Of a stretch of 64,000 nt of DNA, positions 35,334-44,039 are shown in pieces (within the stretch, counting starts at the first letter, position 1; each line of letters starts with the position of its first letter). The notes beneath the pieces are model-generated. The model ran no database searches and was not told where the DNA came from. It saw only the letters and a program-made list of their open reading frames with translations. The translations under genes were made by a program, and so were the position numbers. The DNA lies in assembly GCA_903851305.1 (NCBI GenBank), contig CAINNX010000171.1, positions 17,176 to 81,175 on the forward strand. Direction: 5' to 3'. Source of the DNA: an uncultured Hyphomicrobiales bacterium (GTDB taxonomy: Bacteria > Pseudomonadota > Alphaproteobacteria > Rhizobiales > Beijerinckiaceae).

Positions 35334-35972
35334 TCACTTAACGAGGCAAGCCTTCGCCAGATCCTGAAAGGCACGCGCGCGATGCGACAAAGCACGTGAA
35401 CCATCCGCAGGAAGCCCGTGCTTTTCGTCTGATGTCATTTCACCAAAGGTGCGCCCGTGACCTTCCGGCAGAAACATGGGATCATAACCAAAACCCGCTG
35501 TGCCGCGCGGTGGCCAGACGAGATCGCCGTCGATGCGGCCTTCGAAATGCTCGACATGGCCATCGGGCCAAGCAATGCACAGCGCCGAAATAAACCAAGC
35601 CTTGCGCGCAGCCTCTCGACCAATGCCTTTGGCGATGAGCTCGGCATCAATGCGCGCCATGGCGGCATCGAATTTTTTATCAACCGCCCAACGCGCCGAA
35701 TAAATGCCAGGCGCACCATCGAGACCTTCAACACAAATGCCGCTGTCATCGGCGAAGGACGGCAAGCCTGAGGCTTCTGCACCGGCGCGCGCTTTGATTT
35801 CAGCATTGGCCATAAAGGTCAGGCCGGTCTCTTCGGGCTCGCCAAGATTAAGCTCGCCAGCCGAAACGGCCCTAATGCCGTAAGGCTCCAGCAGCTCACG
35901 CATTTCCGCAAGCTTGCCGGCATTATGCGTGGCGATGAGAATTTTGCCTTCGAGGCGACGATGCTCTGACAC
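35334..35972 (-). CDS. rdgB: XTP/dITP pyrophosphatase (RdgB/HAM1)
   Basis: This house-cleaning enzyme hydrolyses XTP, ITP and dITP to monophosphates. ILIATHNAGKLAEMRELL is the canonical N-terminus; LPSFADDSGICVEGLDGAPGIYSARWA carries the metal-binding acids; and GFGYDPMFLPEGHGRTFGEMTSDEKH...SHRARAF closes the base-binding pocket. It is 212 residues with a GTG start at 35972 and only a weak AGAAAG ribosome site. It pairs with hemW downstream. Confidence 0.95.
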   Translation of the reverse strand: MSEHRRLEGKILIATHNAGKLAEMRELLEPYGIRAVSAGELNLGEPEETGLTFMANAEIKARAGAEASGLPSFADDSGICVEGLDGAPGIYSARWAVDKKFDAAMARIDAELIAKGIGREAARKAWFISALCIAWPDGHVEHFEGRIDGDLVWPPRGTAGFGYDPMFLPEGHGRTFGEMTSDEKHGLPADGSRALSHRARAFQDLAKACLVK

Positions 35973-36055
35973 AAGCGAATCTTTCTGTTTTGACCGGTGC
36001 GCAATCTGTCACGAATGCACACCGAACGAAACAGGGCTTGCGCCCACCCGCTGTA

Positions 36056-37036
36056 TCATTCGATCTTGATTTTCGCAGCATTGACGACTTCTGCCCAACG
36101 CGGAATTTCCTTGGCGATAAAATCTCGGAATTCCTCTGGTGTCGTCACCCAGACATCCGCACCATCGCGCGCCAACGCCGTGACAATATCGGGATCGGTC
36201 ATGGCCTTGCGAATTTCTGCATTGAGGCGATCGACAATCGGCTTGGGTGTGCCAGCGGGTGCCAAAATGCCATACCATTGATCAGCCTCGAAGCCGGGAT
36301 AACCCTGCTCGGCTATGGTCGGGATATCTTTCATGGCCGGCACGCGCTTGGGGCTGGAAATGCCCAGTGCGCGCAAAGTGCCCGCTTCCACATGCGGCAG
36401 AACAGCCGGTGCGCCCGTCATCGTGAGTTGGACAACATTTGCGAGCAGATCCTGCACGGCAGGCGCGGTGCCGCGATAGGGCACATGGGTCATTTGCGTG
36501 CCGGTTGCGACCATGAAGGCCGCCATCGCAATATGGGCCGCACTGCCATTGCCGCCCGAGCAATTATTGAGCTTGCCCGGATTGGCTTTGGCATAGGCCA
36601 CGAGCTCGGCCACATTTTTGACGGGCAAGGTGGGGTGCACGACCAGCACATTATGAACGCTGGCCAACATGGTGAGATGGGCAAACCCCTTCACCGGGTC
36701 ATAGCCAAGGTTGGGATAAAGGCTCGGGTTCACGCCCAGAGTGCCGATATGGCCCATGATCAATGTGTGGCCATCCGGTGTGGCACGCGACACCGCGGTG
36801 GAGGCGACCGCCCCGCCCGCCCCTGCCCGGTTCTCAATCACAAAAGCCTTGCCAAAAGCCTCGCCGAGCTTTTGGCCCAAGAGACGCGCCAGAATATCCG
36901 TCGAGCCGCCAGGTGTGAATGGCACCACCAAGGTCACATTCTGTGTGGGATAGGCACTTTGGGCCAAAGCCTCGCCCATCATCGGCGCAAAGGCGGCCAT
37001 GCTGATCTGGAACTTCAAAAATGAACGGCGATCCAT
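36056..37036 (-). CDS. Bug-family solute-binding protein (orphan)
   Basis: A periplasmic binding protein of the tripartite tricarboxylate transporter (TctC/Bug) group, which bind carboxylates or similar small molecules. It is 326 residues with a twin-arginine-like signal (MDRRSFLKFQISMAAFAPMMGEALAQ). Typical blocks are VTLVVPFTPGGSTDILARLLGQKL, VIENRAGAGGAVASTAVSRATPDGHTLIMG, MTHVPYRGTAPAVQDLL and AVLPHVEAGTLRALGISS. GGAGG precedes ATG 37036. No TctA/TctB membrane genes are adjacent, a common situation for Bug proteins. The ligand cannot be inferred. Confidence 0.88.
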   Translation of the reverse strand: MDRRSFLKFQISMAAFAPMMGEALAQSAYPTQNVTLVVPFTPGGSTDILARLLGQKLGEAFGKAFVIENRAGAGGAVASTAVSRATPDGHTLIMGHIGTLGVNPSLYPNLGYDPVKGFAHLTMLASVHNVLVVHPTLPVKNVAELVAYAKANPGKLNNCSGGNGSAAHIAMAAFMVATGTQMTHVPYRGTAPAVQDLLANVVQLTMTGAPAVLPHVEAGTLRALGISSPKRVPAMKDIPTIAEQGYPGFEADQWYGILAPAGTPKPIVDRLNAEIRKAMTDPDIVTALARDGADVWVTTPEEFRDFIAKEIPRWAEVVNAAKIKIE

Positions 37037-37261
37037 AAGTCCTCCGATGGTCGGGCCGGTGAGCCCCGGTCTCTGTATGACTTTAACGGCAAGAATGGCT
37101 TGCTCAAGCACGACTTAAGCAAGAGCGGCTGTGCCGCGTTCAAAAATACGGCATACCGCGCCGCTGGGCCGAAGACTGACTCATCATGCGGCGAAGTGGC
37201 GAGGCAGAGGGCAGCTGAGCGCCCTTTTTTGGAAGGCTAAGAATCTGCCTGCCTAATTTTT

Positions 37262-37277
37262 GAGCACATCGCTGCTC
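37262..37277 (+). promoter_or_regulatory. Candidate upstream activator site (NtrC-like)
   Basis: The palindrome GAGCA-CATCGC-TGCTC lies about 110 bases upstream of the sigma-54 -24 element, the distance expected for an enhancer-binding protein. It matches the NtrC consensus (GCAC...GTGC type) only partly. Confidence 0.35.
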
Positions 37278-37371
37278 CTAATGAAGCAAAAAGCTCAGGC
37301 ACGGACATCGTCCTCTGCGCTCAAACGAGGCGCCCCTTTGGAAAAGCCCAACAAAGCAGCCCTCACCCCTC

Positions 37372-37387
37372 TGGCACGCCTGTTGCA
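37372..37387 (+). promoter_or_regulatory. Sigma-54 promoter of the urea operon
   Basis: TGGCAC (37372-37377), five bases, then TTGCA (37383-37387). This matches the -24/-12 consensus TGGCAC-N5-TTGCW at every defined position. It lies 87 bases before the urtA start and predicts RpoN-dependent, enhancer-activated transcription. Confidence 0.8.
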
Positions 37388-37473
37388 CTCCTCTTGGCAC
37401 GTCCCTCGCGGACGACATGCAACACACCGGCCCTGTCCTCCCCGTGCAGCCCGGCAACATTTTAGAGGATGCC

Positions 37474-38778
37474 ATGTCTCTTACCCGGCGTTTCATGCTG
37501 CGCACTGCTGGCGCGGCTCTTGGTGGCGCACTTGCCTTTGCTTCCCCGGCCGCCTTCGCGCAAGGCGCGGGCACGATCAAGGTCGGCATTCTCCATTCGC
37601 TCTCGGGCACGATGGCCATCAGCGAGACCACGCTGAAAGATGTCATGCTCATGCTGATCGAAGAGCAGAACAAAAAAGGCGGCCTGCTTGGCAAAAAGCT
37701 TGAGCCCGTTGTTGTTGACCCGGCCTCCAACTGGCCGCTGTTTGCTGAAAAAGCCCGCGAGCTGATCTCGAAAGACAAAGTCTCAGCCACGTTTGGCTGC
37801 TGGACGTCCGTCTCGCGCAAGTCGGTTCTGCCTGTGTTTGAAGAGCTGAACTCGATCCTCTTCTACCCTGTCCAATATGAAGGCGAAGAATCCTCCAAGA
37901 ATATTTTCTACACGGGTGCGGCCCCCAACCAGCAGGCCATTCCCGCTGTTGATTATCTGATGGAGAATGAAAAGGTGCAGCGCTGGGTGCTGGCTGGCAC
38001 CGACTATGTCTATCCGCGCACGACCAACAAGATTCTTGAGGCCTATCTCAAGTCAAAGGGCGTGATGCCGGAAGACATTATGATCAACTATACGCCGTTT
38101 GGTCATTCCGATTGGCAGACGATTGTCGCTGACATCAAGAAGTTCGGCTCAGCTGGCAAGAAGACGGCCGTTGTCTCGACCATCAATGGTGATGCCAACG
38201 TGCCGTTCTACAAGGAACTCGGCAATGCGGGCGTGAAGGCAACTGATATTCCGGTTGTGGCTTTCTCGGTGGGAGAGGAAGAACTCGCGGGTATCGACAC
38301 CAAGCCGCTCATTGGCCATCTCGCGGCCTGGAACTATTTCCAGTCTGTCGACAATGCTGACAACAAGGCCTTTATCGCAAAATGGCGCGCCTTCACGAAA
38401 AACGAAAAGCGCGTGACCAATGACCCGATGGAAGCTCATGTCATCGGCTTCAATATGTGGGTGAAGGCCGTTGAAAAGGCCGGCACCACAGATACGGATG
38501 CCGTGCTGGATGCGATGATCGGCGTGGCCGTGCCCAACCTGACGGGCGGCTATTCGACCATGATGCCGAACCACCACATCACAAAGCCCGTGCTGATTGG
38601 CGAAGTGCAGGGTGACGGCCAGTTCAACACCGTGTGGCAGACATCTGGCCTCGTGGTTGGTGACGAATGGTCTGATTATCTCGAAGGCTCAAAAGATCTG
38701 ATCTCGGATTGGCGCAAGCCCCTCTCCTGCGGCAACTTCAACGTGAAGACCGGCAAGTGCGGCGGCGCCACCAAGTAA
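37474..38778 (+). CDS. urtA: Urea ABC transporter substrate-binding protein
   Basis: The periplasmic urea-binding protein of the UrtABCDE importer. It is 434 residues with a twin-arginine-like signal (LTRRFMLRTAGAALGGALAFASPAAFAQ). UrtA blocks are KVGILHSLSGTMAISETTLKDVMLMLIEEQN, FGCWTSVSRKSVLPVFEELNSILFYPVQYEGEE, IFYTGAAPNQQAIPAVDYLM and EAHVIGFNMWVKAVEKAG. ATG 37474 has AGAGGA upstream; ATG 37417 is rejected since it gives no signal peptide at the start. It is first in the operon, behind a sigma-54 promoter. Confidence 0.96.
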   Translation: MSLTRRFMLRTAGAALGGALAFASPAAFAQGAGTIKVGILHSLSGTMAISETTLKDVMLMLIEEQNKKGGLLGKKLEPVVVDPASNWPLFAEKARELISKDKVSATFGCWTSVSRKSVLPVFEELNSILFYPVQYEGEESSKNIFYTGAAPNQQAIPAVDYLMENEKVQRWVLAGTDYVYPRTTNKILEAYLKSKGVMPEDIMINYTPFGHSDWQTIVADIKKFGSAGKKTAVVSTINGDANVPFYKELGNAGVKATDIPVVAFSVGEEELAGIDTKPLIGHLAAWNYFQSVDNADNKAFIAKWRAFTKNEKRVTNDPMEAHVIGFNMWVKAVEKAGTTDTDAVLDAMIGVAVPNLTGGYSTMMPNHHITKPVLIGEVQGDGQFNTVWQTSGLVVGDEWSDYLEGSKDLISDWRKPLSCGNFNVKTGKCGGATK

Positions 38779-38825
38779 GCTAACAAGACCTGCTGCACTT
38801 TCCCTCCTCAAGCGCAGCAAACAGA

Positions 38826-38854
38826 GGCCCGGGCGACAACACCTTGCCCGGGCC
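38826..38854 (+). terminator. Attenuating hairpin between urtA and urtB
   Basis: The nine-base arms GGCCCGGGC (38826-38834) and GCCCGGGCC (38846-38854) have an 11-base loop. No T-tract follows, so it probably stabilises the urtA message or lowers read-through into the permease genes. Confidence 0.65.
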
Positions 38855-38889
38855 CGTTAAACAAGCAAAACAAATGACAAGAGGCTGCC

Positions 38890-40566
38890 ATGACTCTCAG
38901 ATCGCGTCCGGCACGCGCATGCGCTATCCCGTTGACGGGACCAGCTGGCAAAAGCCTCATCGAAACTTTGTCTTTTGCCGCCGCAGCACTCTTCCTCCTC
39001 ATGCTCGCTCTTTTTGCCACGCCGCAGGCGCGCGCGCAGGGTGAATCCTCGGTCATCATTGGCCTGACCAGCGATAAATTCCCCGACACTGAGCGGGCTT
39101 TGAACGAGCTGCCCGCGTCTGACTTGCCCACGGCACCGCAGATTGTCGAAGCGCTGGCCGCCAATCGCCTCTATTTCAACGGCCCAGCCCGCAAACTCTA
39201 TTTCGCCGATGACGCAGGCAAGATGTTTGATGCCGCAACGGGTGAGCCCGCTGACGTAATGGCTTCCGCGCTGAAGAAAGTGCGCATCAACAATGCGGTG
39301 CGCCGCTCGCTTGATGCCGCGCGTGGCGCACTGACCCTGATGTCGCCGGATCCCGCCAAGCGCAAGGCCGCCGCCGACAGCGTGTTCAAATCACGTGATG
39401 CAACGGCTCTGCCCTTGCTTGAAGCAGCACTTGCCAAAGAAACGCTCTCCTCCACGCGCAAAATTCTCGAAGAAGCACGCGCCGCCATTATTGCTGGCGA
39501 CAGTGGTGCTAGCGAAGTCCAGCGCCTCGAAGCCATCGATATTCTCAAAAGCCGTGGCGATCAGGATGTCGTCAGCGTGCTCACCACTATTGCCTCCTGG
39601 AGTGAGGGCCGCGTGAAAGCGGCAGCTGAATCGGCCTCCTCTGTCATTCAGGCCAAACTGGCGCTTTGGCGCAATGTGCAGAACATCTGGTATGGCCTGT
39701 CACTCGGCTCCGTGCTGCTGCTAGCAGCCATTGGTCTGGCCATTACCTTTGGCGTGATGGGCATTATCAACATGGCGCATGGCGAAATGGTCATGCTGGG
39801 CGCTTACACCACGTTCGCCGTGCAGGAATGGGCGCGCACCAGCCATCCGGGCTTGTTGAATTACTCGCTCTTTATCGCGATCCCGCTGGCTTTTCTGGTG
39901 ACAGCCACAGTCGGCATTCTGATTGAGCGCGTGGTCATCCGCTTTCTTTATGGCCGCCCGTTAGAAACCCTGCTGGCGACCTTTGGCATTTCGCTGATCT
40001 TGCAGCAGGCGGTGCGCACGATCTTTGGTGCGAACAACCGCGAAGTCTCGGCACCGTCTTTTATGGCGGGTTCATTTGATTTCGGTTCGTTGCAAATTGG
40101 TTATGGCCGGATGTGGATCATTGTCTTTGCGCTGGCCGTTTTCTTCGCCCTGCAATTTGTGCTGCGCGCCACCTCCTTTGGCTTGCGCATGCGCGCGGTC
40201 ACCCAAAACCGCCGCATGGCGTCCTCCATGGGCATTGATACCAACCGCATTGATGCTTTGGCCTTTGGTCTGGGCTCAGGCATTGCCGGCATGGCGGGCG
40301 TGGCCTTGTCGCAGATCGACAATGTGTCGCCCAATCTCGGACAGAGCTACATCATCGATTCTTTCATGGTCGTGGTCTTTGGTGGCGTTGGCAATCTGTG
40401 GGGCACATTGCTCGGAGCTTTGACGCTGGGTGTCGCCAACAAATTTCTGGAGCCGATTGCAGGCGCAGTGCTTGGTAAAATTCTGCTCCTCGTCTTCATC
40501 ATCCTCTTCATCCAGAAGCGCCCGCGCGGACTTTTCGCGCTCAAAGGCCGCGCGGTGGAGGCATGA
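38890..40566 (+). CDS. urtB: Urea ABC transporter permease UrtB
   Basis: An inner-membrane permease of the LivH class, 558 residues. A signal-like segment (residues about 24-50) and a 200-residue extracytoplasmic region precede the permease; that region includes alpha-helical repeats such as ALPLLEAALAKETLSSTRKILEEARA and LEAIDILKSRGDQDVVSVLTTIASWSEG. The permease follows: SLGSVLLLAAIGLAITFGVMGIINMAHGEMVMLGAYTTF and the closing MVVVFGGVGNLWGTLLGALTLG. The long N-terminus is normal for UrtB and absent from LivH. Its stop overlaps urtC as ATGA. Confidence 0.95.
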   Translation: MTLRSRPARACAIPLTGPAGKSLIETLSFAAAALFLLMLALFATPQARAQGESSVIIGLTSDKFPDTERALNELPASDLPTAPQIVEALAANRLYFNGPARKLYFADDAGKMFDAATGEPADVMASALKKVRINNAVRRSLDAARGALTLMSPDPAKRKAAADSVFKSRDATALPLLEAALAKETLSSTRKILEEARAAIIAGDSGASEVQRLEAIDILKSRGDQDVVSVLTTIASWSEGRVKAAAESASSVIQAKLALWRNVQNIWYGLSLGSVLLLAAIGLAITFGVMGIINMAHGEMVMLGAYTTFAVQEWARTSHPGLLNYSLFIAIPLAFLVTATVGILIERVVIRFLYGRPLETLLATFGISLILQQAVRTIFGANNREVSAPSFMAGSFDFGSLQIGYGRMWIIVFALAVFFALQFVLRATSFGLRMRAVTQNRRMASSMGIDTNRIDALAFGLGSGIAGMAGVALSQIDNVSPNLGQSYIIDSFMVVVFGGVGNLWGTLLGALTLGVANKFLEPIAGAVLGKILLLVFIILFIQKRPRGLFALKGRAVEA

Positions 40567-41711
40567 TGATGGAAACGCGCAAGCCTCTCCTGCTCTCGCT
40601 CATTGACACGCGTGGTGGAATTTTTCTCGGCGCTGTTGCAGCGGCCACCATTCTCGTGCCCGCTCTCGCACTGATGGTGCCCCCAAACTCTGCCTTTGCA
40701 TTGCCGCCCTATCTCGTCGCGCTGTTTGGCAAATATGTCTGCTATGCGCTGCTTGCCATCGCGCTGGATCTGGTCTGGGGTTATTGCGGTATTCTCTCGC
40801 TCGGCCATGGCGCTTTCTTCGCGCTGGGTGGCTATGCGATGGGCATGTATCTCATGCGCCAGATCGGCACGCGCGGCGTCTATGCGCATCCTGAGCTGCC
40901 AGATTTCATGGTCTTTCTGAACATGAAGGAACTACCCATCACCTGGTGGGGCTTTCAAAGCTTTCCCTATGCCATGCTGATGGTGCTGCTGATCCCGGGT
41001 CTGCTCGCCTTTGTCTTCGGCTTTCTTGCCTTTCGTTCGCGCGTGACCGGCGTTTATCTGTCCATCATCACGCAGGCCATGACCTATGCGCTGCTTCTCG
41101 CCTTCTTCCGCAATGACATGGGCTTTGGCGGCAATAACGGCCTGACCGATTTCAAAGACCTTCTGGGCTTCAATGTGCAGGCGAAAGAAACGCGCGTGGC
41201 GCTGTTTATGGCGAGCTCCATTGCGCTGGGCGTTGGCTATCTGATCGCCCGCGCTGTGACCCAATCAAAATTCGGCAAAGTGGTGATCGCCATTCGTGAT
41301 GCGGAATCGCGCACACGTTTTCTGGGCTATCGCGTCGAGACCTATAAACTGGCCGTCTTCGTATTGTCGGCCATGATGGCCGGTGTGGCAGGTGCGCTTT
41401 ATGTGCCGCAAGTCGGCATTATCAACCCGGGCGAATTTGCGCCTGCCAATTCGATTGAGGCTGTCATCTGGGTGGCTGTGGGCGGGCGCGGCACTTTGGT
41501 GGGTGCAGCGCTGGGCGCGATCATCGTCAATTGGGGCAAGACCTTCTTCACGGGCGCTTTGCCCGAATATTGGCTGTTTGCACTGGGTGCACTGTTTGTG
41601 ATCGTCACGCTCTTCCTGCCCAAAGGTGTGATTGGCGCGCTCGATCAATTCAAGGTGCGCCGACAGGCTGCTAAAAACAGCGGCGCTGCCACGCCGACAG
41701 CGGCGGAGTGA
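40563..41711 (+). CDS. urtC: Urea ABC transporter permease UrtC
   Basis: The second permease (LivM class), 382 residues. LDLVWGYCGILSLGHGAFFALGGYAMGMYLM and FRSRVTGVYLSIITQAMTYALLLAFFRNDMGFGGNNGLTDFKDLLG are characteristic of UrtC. The cytoplasmic coupling loop is RDAESRTRFLGYRVETYKLAVFVLSAMMAGVAGALY. The ATG overlaps the urtB stop, and the stop region contains the urtD ribosome site (GGAG). Confidence 0.95.
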   Translation: MMMETRKPLLLSLIDTRGGIFLGAVAAATILVPALALMVPPNSAFALPPYLVALFGKYVCYALLAIALDLVWGYCGILSLGHGAFFALGGYAMGMYLMRQIGTRGVYAHPELPDFMVFLNMKELPITWWGFQSFPYAMLMVLLIPGLLAFVFGFLAFRSRVTGVYLSIITQAMTYALLLAFFRNDMGFGGNNGLTDFKDLLGFNVQAKETRVALFMASSIALGVGYLIARAVTQSKFGKVVIAIRDAESRTRFLGYRVETYKLAVFVLSAMMAGVAGALYVPQVGIINPGEFAPANSIEAVIWVAVGGRGTLVGAALGAIIVNWGKTFFTGALPEYWLFALGALFVIVTLFLPKGVIGALDQFKVRRQAAKNSGAATPTAAE

Positions 41712-41716
41712 GACTC

Positions 41717-42466
41717 ATGGATGTTGCCAAGAACTCACTTCTCTATCTCGATGGTGTCAGCGTTTCTTTTGATGGTTACAAAGCGCTGCGCGGTCTCTCG
41801 CTCACACTCGCACCGGGCGAAATGCGCGCCATTATCGGCCCAAATGGCGCAGGCAAAACGACGATGATGGATATCATCACCGGCAAGACGCGGCCCGATG
41901 AAGGCGACGTGTTGTTCGGCGGCTCGTATGATCTGACCAAAATGGATGAGGCAGAAATTGCGGAACTGGGCATTGGCCGCAAGTTTCAAAAGCCGACTGT
42001 CTTTGAAAGCCACACGGTCGATGACAATATCCTGCTCGCCTTGAAAGCGCCGCGCTCGGCGCTCGCCACCCTGTTTGGCAAGCCGTCTGCTGACACGCGC
42101 ACCCGCATCGATCAGATTTTGGAGGCCACCAAGCTGAAGGATCATCGCTTCCGCTTGGCAGCTGATCTGTCACACGGGCAAAAGCAATGGCTCGAAATCG
42201 GCATGCTGCTCGCACAAGACCCGAAACTGCTTCTGGTTGACGAGCCCGTCGCTGGCATGACCGATGCCGAAACCGCACAAACCGCTGAATTGCTGCGCGA
42301 GATTGCCATCGACCATTCGGTCGTCGTTGTCGAACATGACATGACTTTCGTGCGTGATCTGGGCGTTAAAGTCACCGTTTTGCACGAAGGCTCTGTGCTG
42401 GCCGAAGGGCCGCTTGATGTGGTCAGCGCAGATCCGCGCGTCATTGAAGTCTATTTGGGGCGCTAA
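41717..42466 (+). CDS. urtD: Urea ABC transporter ATPase UrtD
   Basis: One of two ATPases of the importer, LivG class, 249 residues. Walker A is GPNGAGKT. The family block GKTRPDEGDVLFGGSYDLTKMDEAEIAELGIGRKFQKPTVFESHTVDDNILLAL is typical, as are the signature LSHGQKQWLEIGMLL and Walker B LLLVDEPVAGMTDAE. ATG 41717 is chosen for GGAG eight bases upstream; GTG 41708, overlapping the urtC stop as GTGA, is the alternative. Confidence 0.95.
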   Translation: MDVAKNSLLYLDGVSVSFDGYKALRGLSLTLAPGEMRAIIGPNGAGKTTMMDIITGKTRPDEGDVLFGGSYDLTKMDEAEIAELGIGRKFQKPTVFESHTVDDNILLALKAPRSALATLFGKPSADTRTRIDQILEATKLKDHRFRLAADLSHGQKQWLEIGMLLAQDPKLLLVDEPVAGMTDAETAQTAELLREIAIDHSVVVVEHDMTFVRDLGVKVTVLHEGSVLAEGPLDVVSADPRVIEVYLGR

Positions 42467-42469
42467 ACC

Positions 42470-43165
42470 ATGCTGGCCGTTGAATCCATCGACCTCTACT
42501 ACGGCGCGGCACAAGCGCTTCGCTCCGTCTCGCTCAATGCCAAGCCCGGGCGCGTGACCTGCGTGATGGGCCGCAATGGCGTGGGCAAGACCTCGCTCAT
42601 GCGCGCCATCTGCGGGCATCAGAACATTGCGGGCGGGCGCATTATGTGGGAGGGCGAGGATGTCTCAAAACTCGCACCCCATGCCCGCGCCAAGCGCGGG
42701 ATTGCCTTTGTGCCGCAGGGCCGCGAAATCTTTCCACTGCTCACCGTGCGTGAAAATCTGGAAACCGGCTTTGCCGCTGCCAAACGCGCCGACCGCTATG
42801 TGCAAGATGAGATTTATGACCTCTTCCCCGTGCTGAAAGACATGCTCTGGCGGCGCGGCGGCGATCTGTCGGGTGGCCAGCAACAGCAGCTTGCCATTGG
42901 CCGCGCGCTGGTGACGCGCCCGCGACTGCTGGTGCTGGATGAGCCGACGGAAGGCATCCAGCCCTCCATCATCAAGGATATTGGCCGCGCCATTGACTAT
43001 CTGCGCCAGAAGGGCGACATGGCCATCGTGCTGGTCGAGCAATATTTTGAATTTGCGCGCGACCTGGCGGATGATTTCTGCGTCATGGATCGCGGTGCTG
43101 TCGTGATCTCGGGTGACAAATCCTCTATGGTGGAGAAAGATGTCCGCAGCCGCCTCTCCGTCTGA
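42470..43165 (+). CDS. urtE: Urea ABC transporter ATPase UrtE
   Basis: The second ATPase, LivF class, 231 residues. It has YYGAAQALRSVSLNAKPGRVTCVMGRNGVGKTSLMRAICG with Walker A GRNGVGKT, then GIAFVPQGREIFPLLTVRENLETGF, the signature LSGGQQQQLAIGRAL and Walker B LLVLDEPTEGIQPSII. It starts three bases after urtD. ureD follows after about 23 bases, joining transport to the urease genes. Confidence 0.95.
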   Translation: MLAVESIDLYYGAAQALRSVSLNAKPGRVTCVMGRNGVGKTSLMRAICGHQNIAGGRIMWEGEDVSKLAPHARAKRGIAFVPQGREIFPLLTVRENLETGFAAAKRADRYVQDEIYDLFPVLKDMLWRRGGDLSGGQQQQLAIGRALVTRPRLLVLDEPTEGIQPSIIKDIGRAIDYLRQKGDMAIVLVEQYFEFARDLADDFCVMDRGAVVISGDKSSMVEKDVRSRLSV

Positions 43166-43188
43166 GCGGTGAGTTTCTTCTTTTCCAA

Positions 43189-44025
43189 GTGGTCCCCGTG
43201 AACGCGCCTTTTGTGACCCCTCATGTGCCGCAGACCGCGCGAGCGCGCGGCGCTATCCGTGCGCGTTTTTGCGCGCTCGATGGGCGCAGCGCTTTGGCCG
43301 ACCTCTATGAAGCGGGAGGATTGCGCCTGCGTTTCCCGCGCAACGCACAAACCTGCGAGGCTGTGCTCGTCAATACGGGCGGCGGCATTATCGGCGGCGA
43401 CCGGGCGGAGCTCGCCTTCGAGGTGGATGCGCATGCTGATGCGATGATCACCACACAATCAGCCGAAAAAATCTATCGCGCGCAAAATGTGGCGGCCGAA
43501 GTCGAGCTATCGCTGACAGCGGGCGCCGGCGCGCGACTGGAATGGCTGCCGCAAGAAACCATTCTCTTTGAAGGCGCAAAGCTGAAGCGCACCTTCTCTC
43601 TCGACATGGCAGAGGATGCGCGCGTGACGCTTCTCGAAGCCACGACTTTCGGGCGGCTTGCCATGGGTGAGGACGCCATCAACGGAATGCTGGCCGACAC
43701 CTGGCGTCTGCGCCGTGGTGGCCAACTCATCTATGCTGACAATCTGCGCCTCGATGGCGCATTGGGCGCAACGCTGGACCGCAAGACGTGCGGCGATGGC
43801 GCGCGCGGCACAGCGCTGTTTCTCCATATTGCACCCGACGCCGAGAGCCTGATCGATCTTGCGCGCGATCTTCTGGCCGACGCGCCATGCGCTTGGGGTG
43901 CCAGTGCGTGGAACGGGCTGCTCGCCATTCGTCTTTTATCTACGCAGCCCGAAAATATCCGGGCTGCACTTGTGCCTCTTCTTGAAACTTTGCGCGGTCG
44001 CCCTGGCCCGCGCGTCTGGCAATAG
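43189..44025 (+). CDS. ureD: Urease accessory protein UreD
   Basis: A scaffold of the UreD-UreF-UreG complex that loads nickel into apo-urease. It is 278 residues. Typical blocks are [84 protein letters not shown] and [12 protein letters not shown]. The start is GTG 43189 or GTG 43198, neither with a good ribosome site, so translation may depend on coupling to urtE. Confidence 0.93.
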   Translation: MVPVNAPFVTPHVPQTARARGAIRARFCALDGRSALADLYEAGGLRLRFPRNAQTCEAVLVNTGGGIIGGDRAELAFEVDAHADAMITTQSAEKIYRAQNVAAEVELSLTAGAGARLEWLPQETILFEGAKLKRTFSLDMAEDARVTLLEATTFGRLAMGEDAINGMLADTWRLRRGGQLIYADNLRLDGALGATLDRKTCGDGARGTALFLHIAPDAESLIDLARDLLADAPCAWGASAWNGLLAIRLLSTQPENIRAALVPLLETLRGRPGPRVWQ

Positions 44026-44039
44026 GGAGTTTTGTTCCC

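Larger units (their letters stand above)
37037..37473. other. 437-bp regulatory region between the Bug gene and urtA
   Basis: No gene is recognised. The region holds an imperfect palindrome GAGCA-N6-TGCTC (37262-37277), which could be an activator site, and a sigma-54 promoter at 37372-37387. A second, poorer TGGCAC-N5-TCGCG copy lies about 25 bases further on. A weak GGGC...GCCC hairpin with six T lies near 37209-37230. Confidence 0.65.

Noticed and set aside
35972-36022. A frame beginning MCIRDR, which in databases often marks a Nextera adapter artefact
   Set aside because: The DNA here is GTG TGC ATT CGT GAC AGA on the minus strand, not the adapter sequence, so the match is by chance of codons.
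35990-37024. A 344-codon open frame on the plus strand opposite the Bug gene
   Set aside because: It mirrors a gene with clear signal peptide and family motifs; its own translation is rich in His, Arg, Cys and Gln with no recognisable domain. High third-position GC makes such long antisense frames common.
43189-43260. A possible separate promoter between urtE and ureD
   Set aside because: The 23-base gap has no recognisable promoter and no hairpin; coupling to urtE is simpler.
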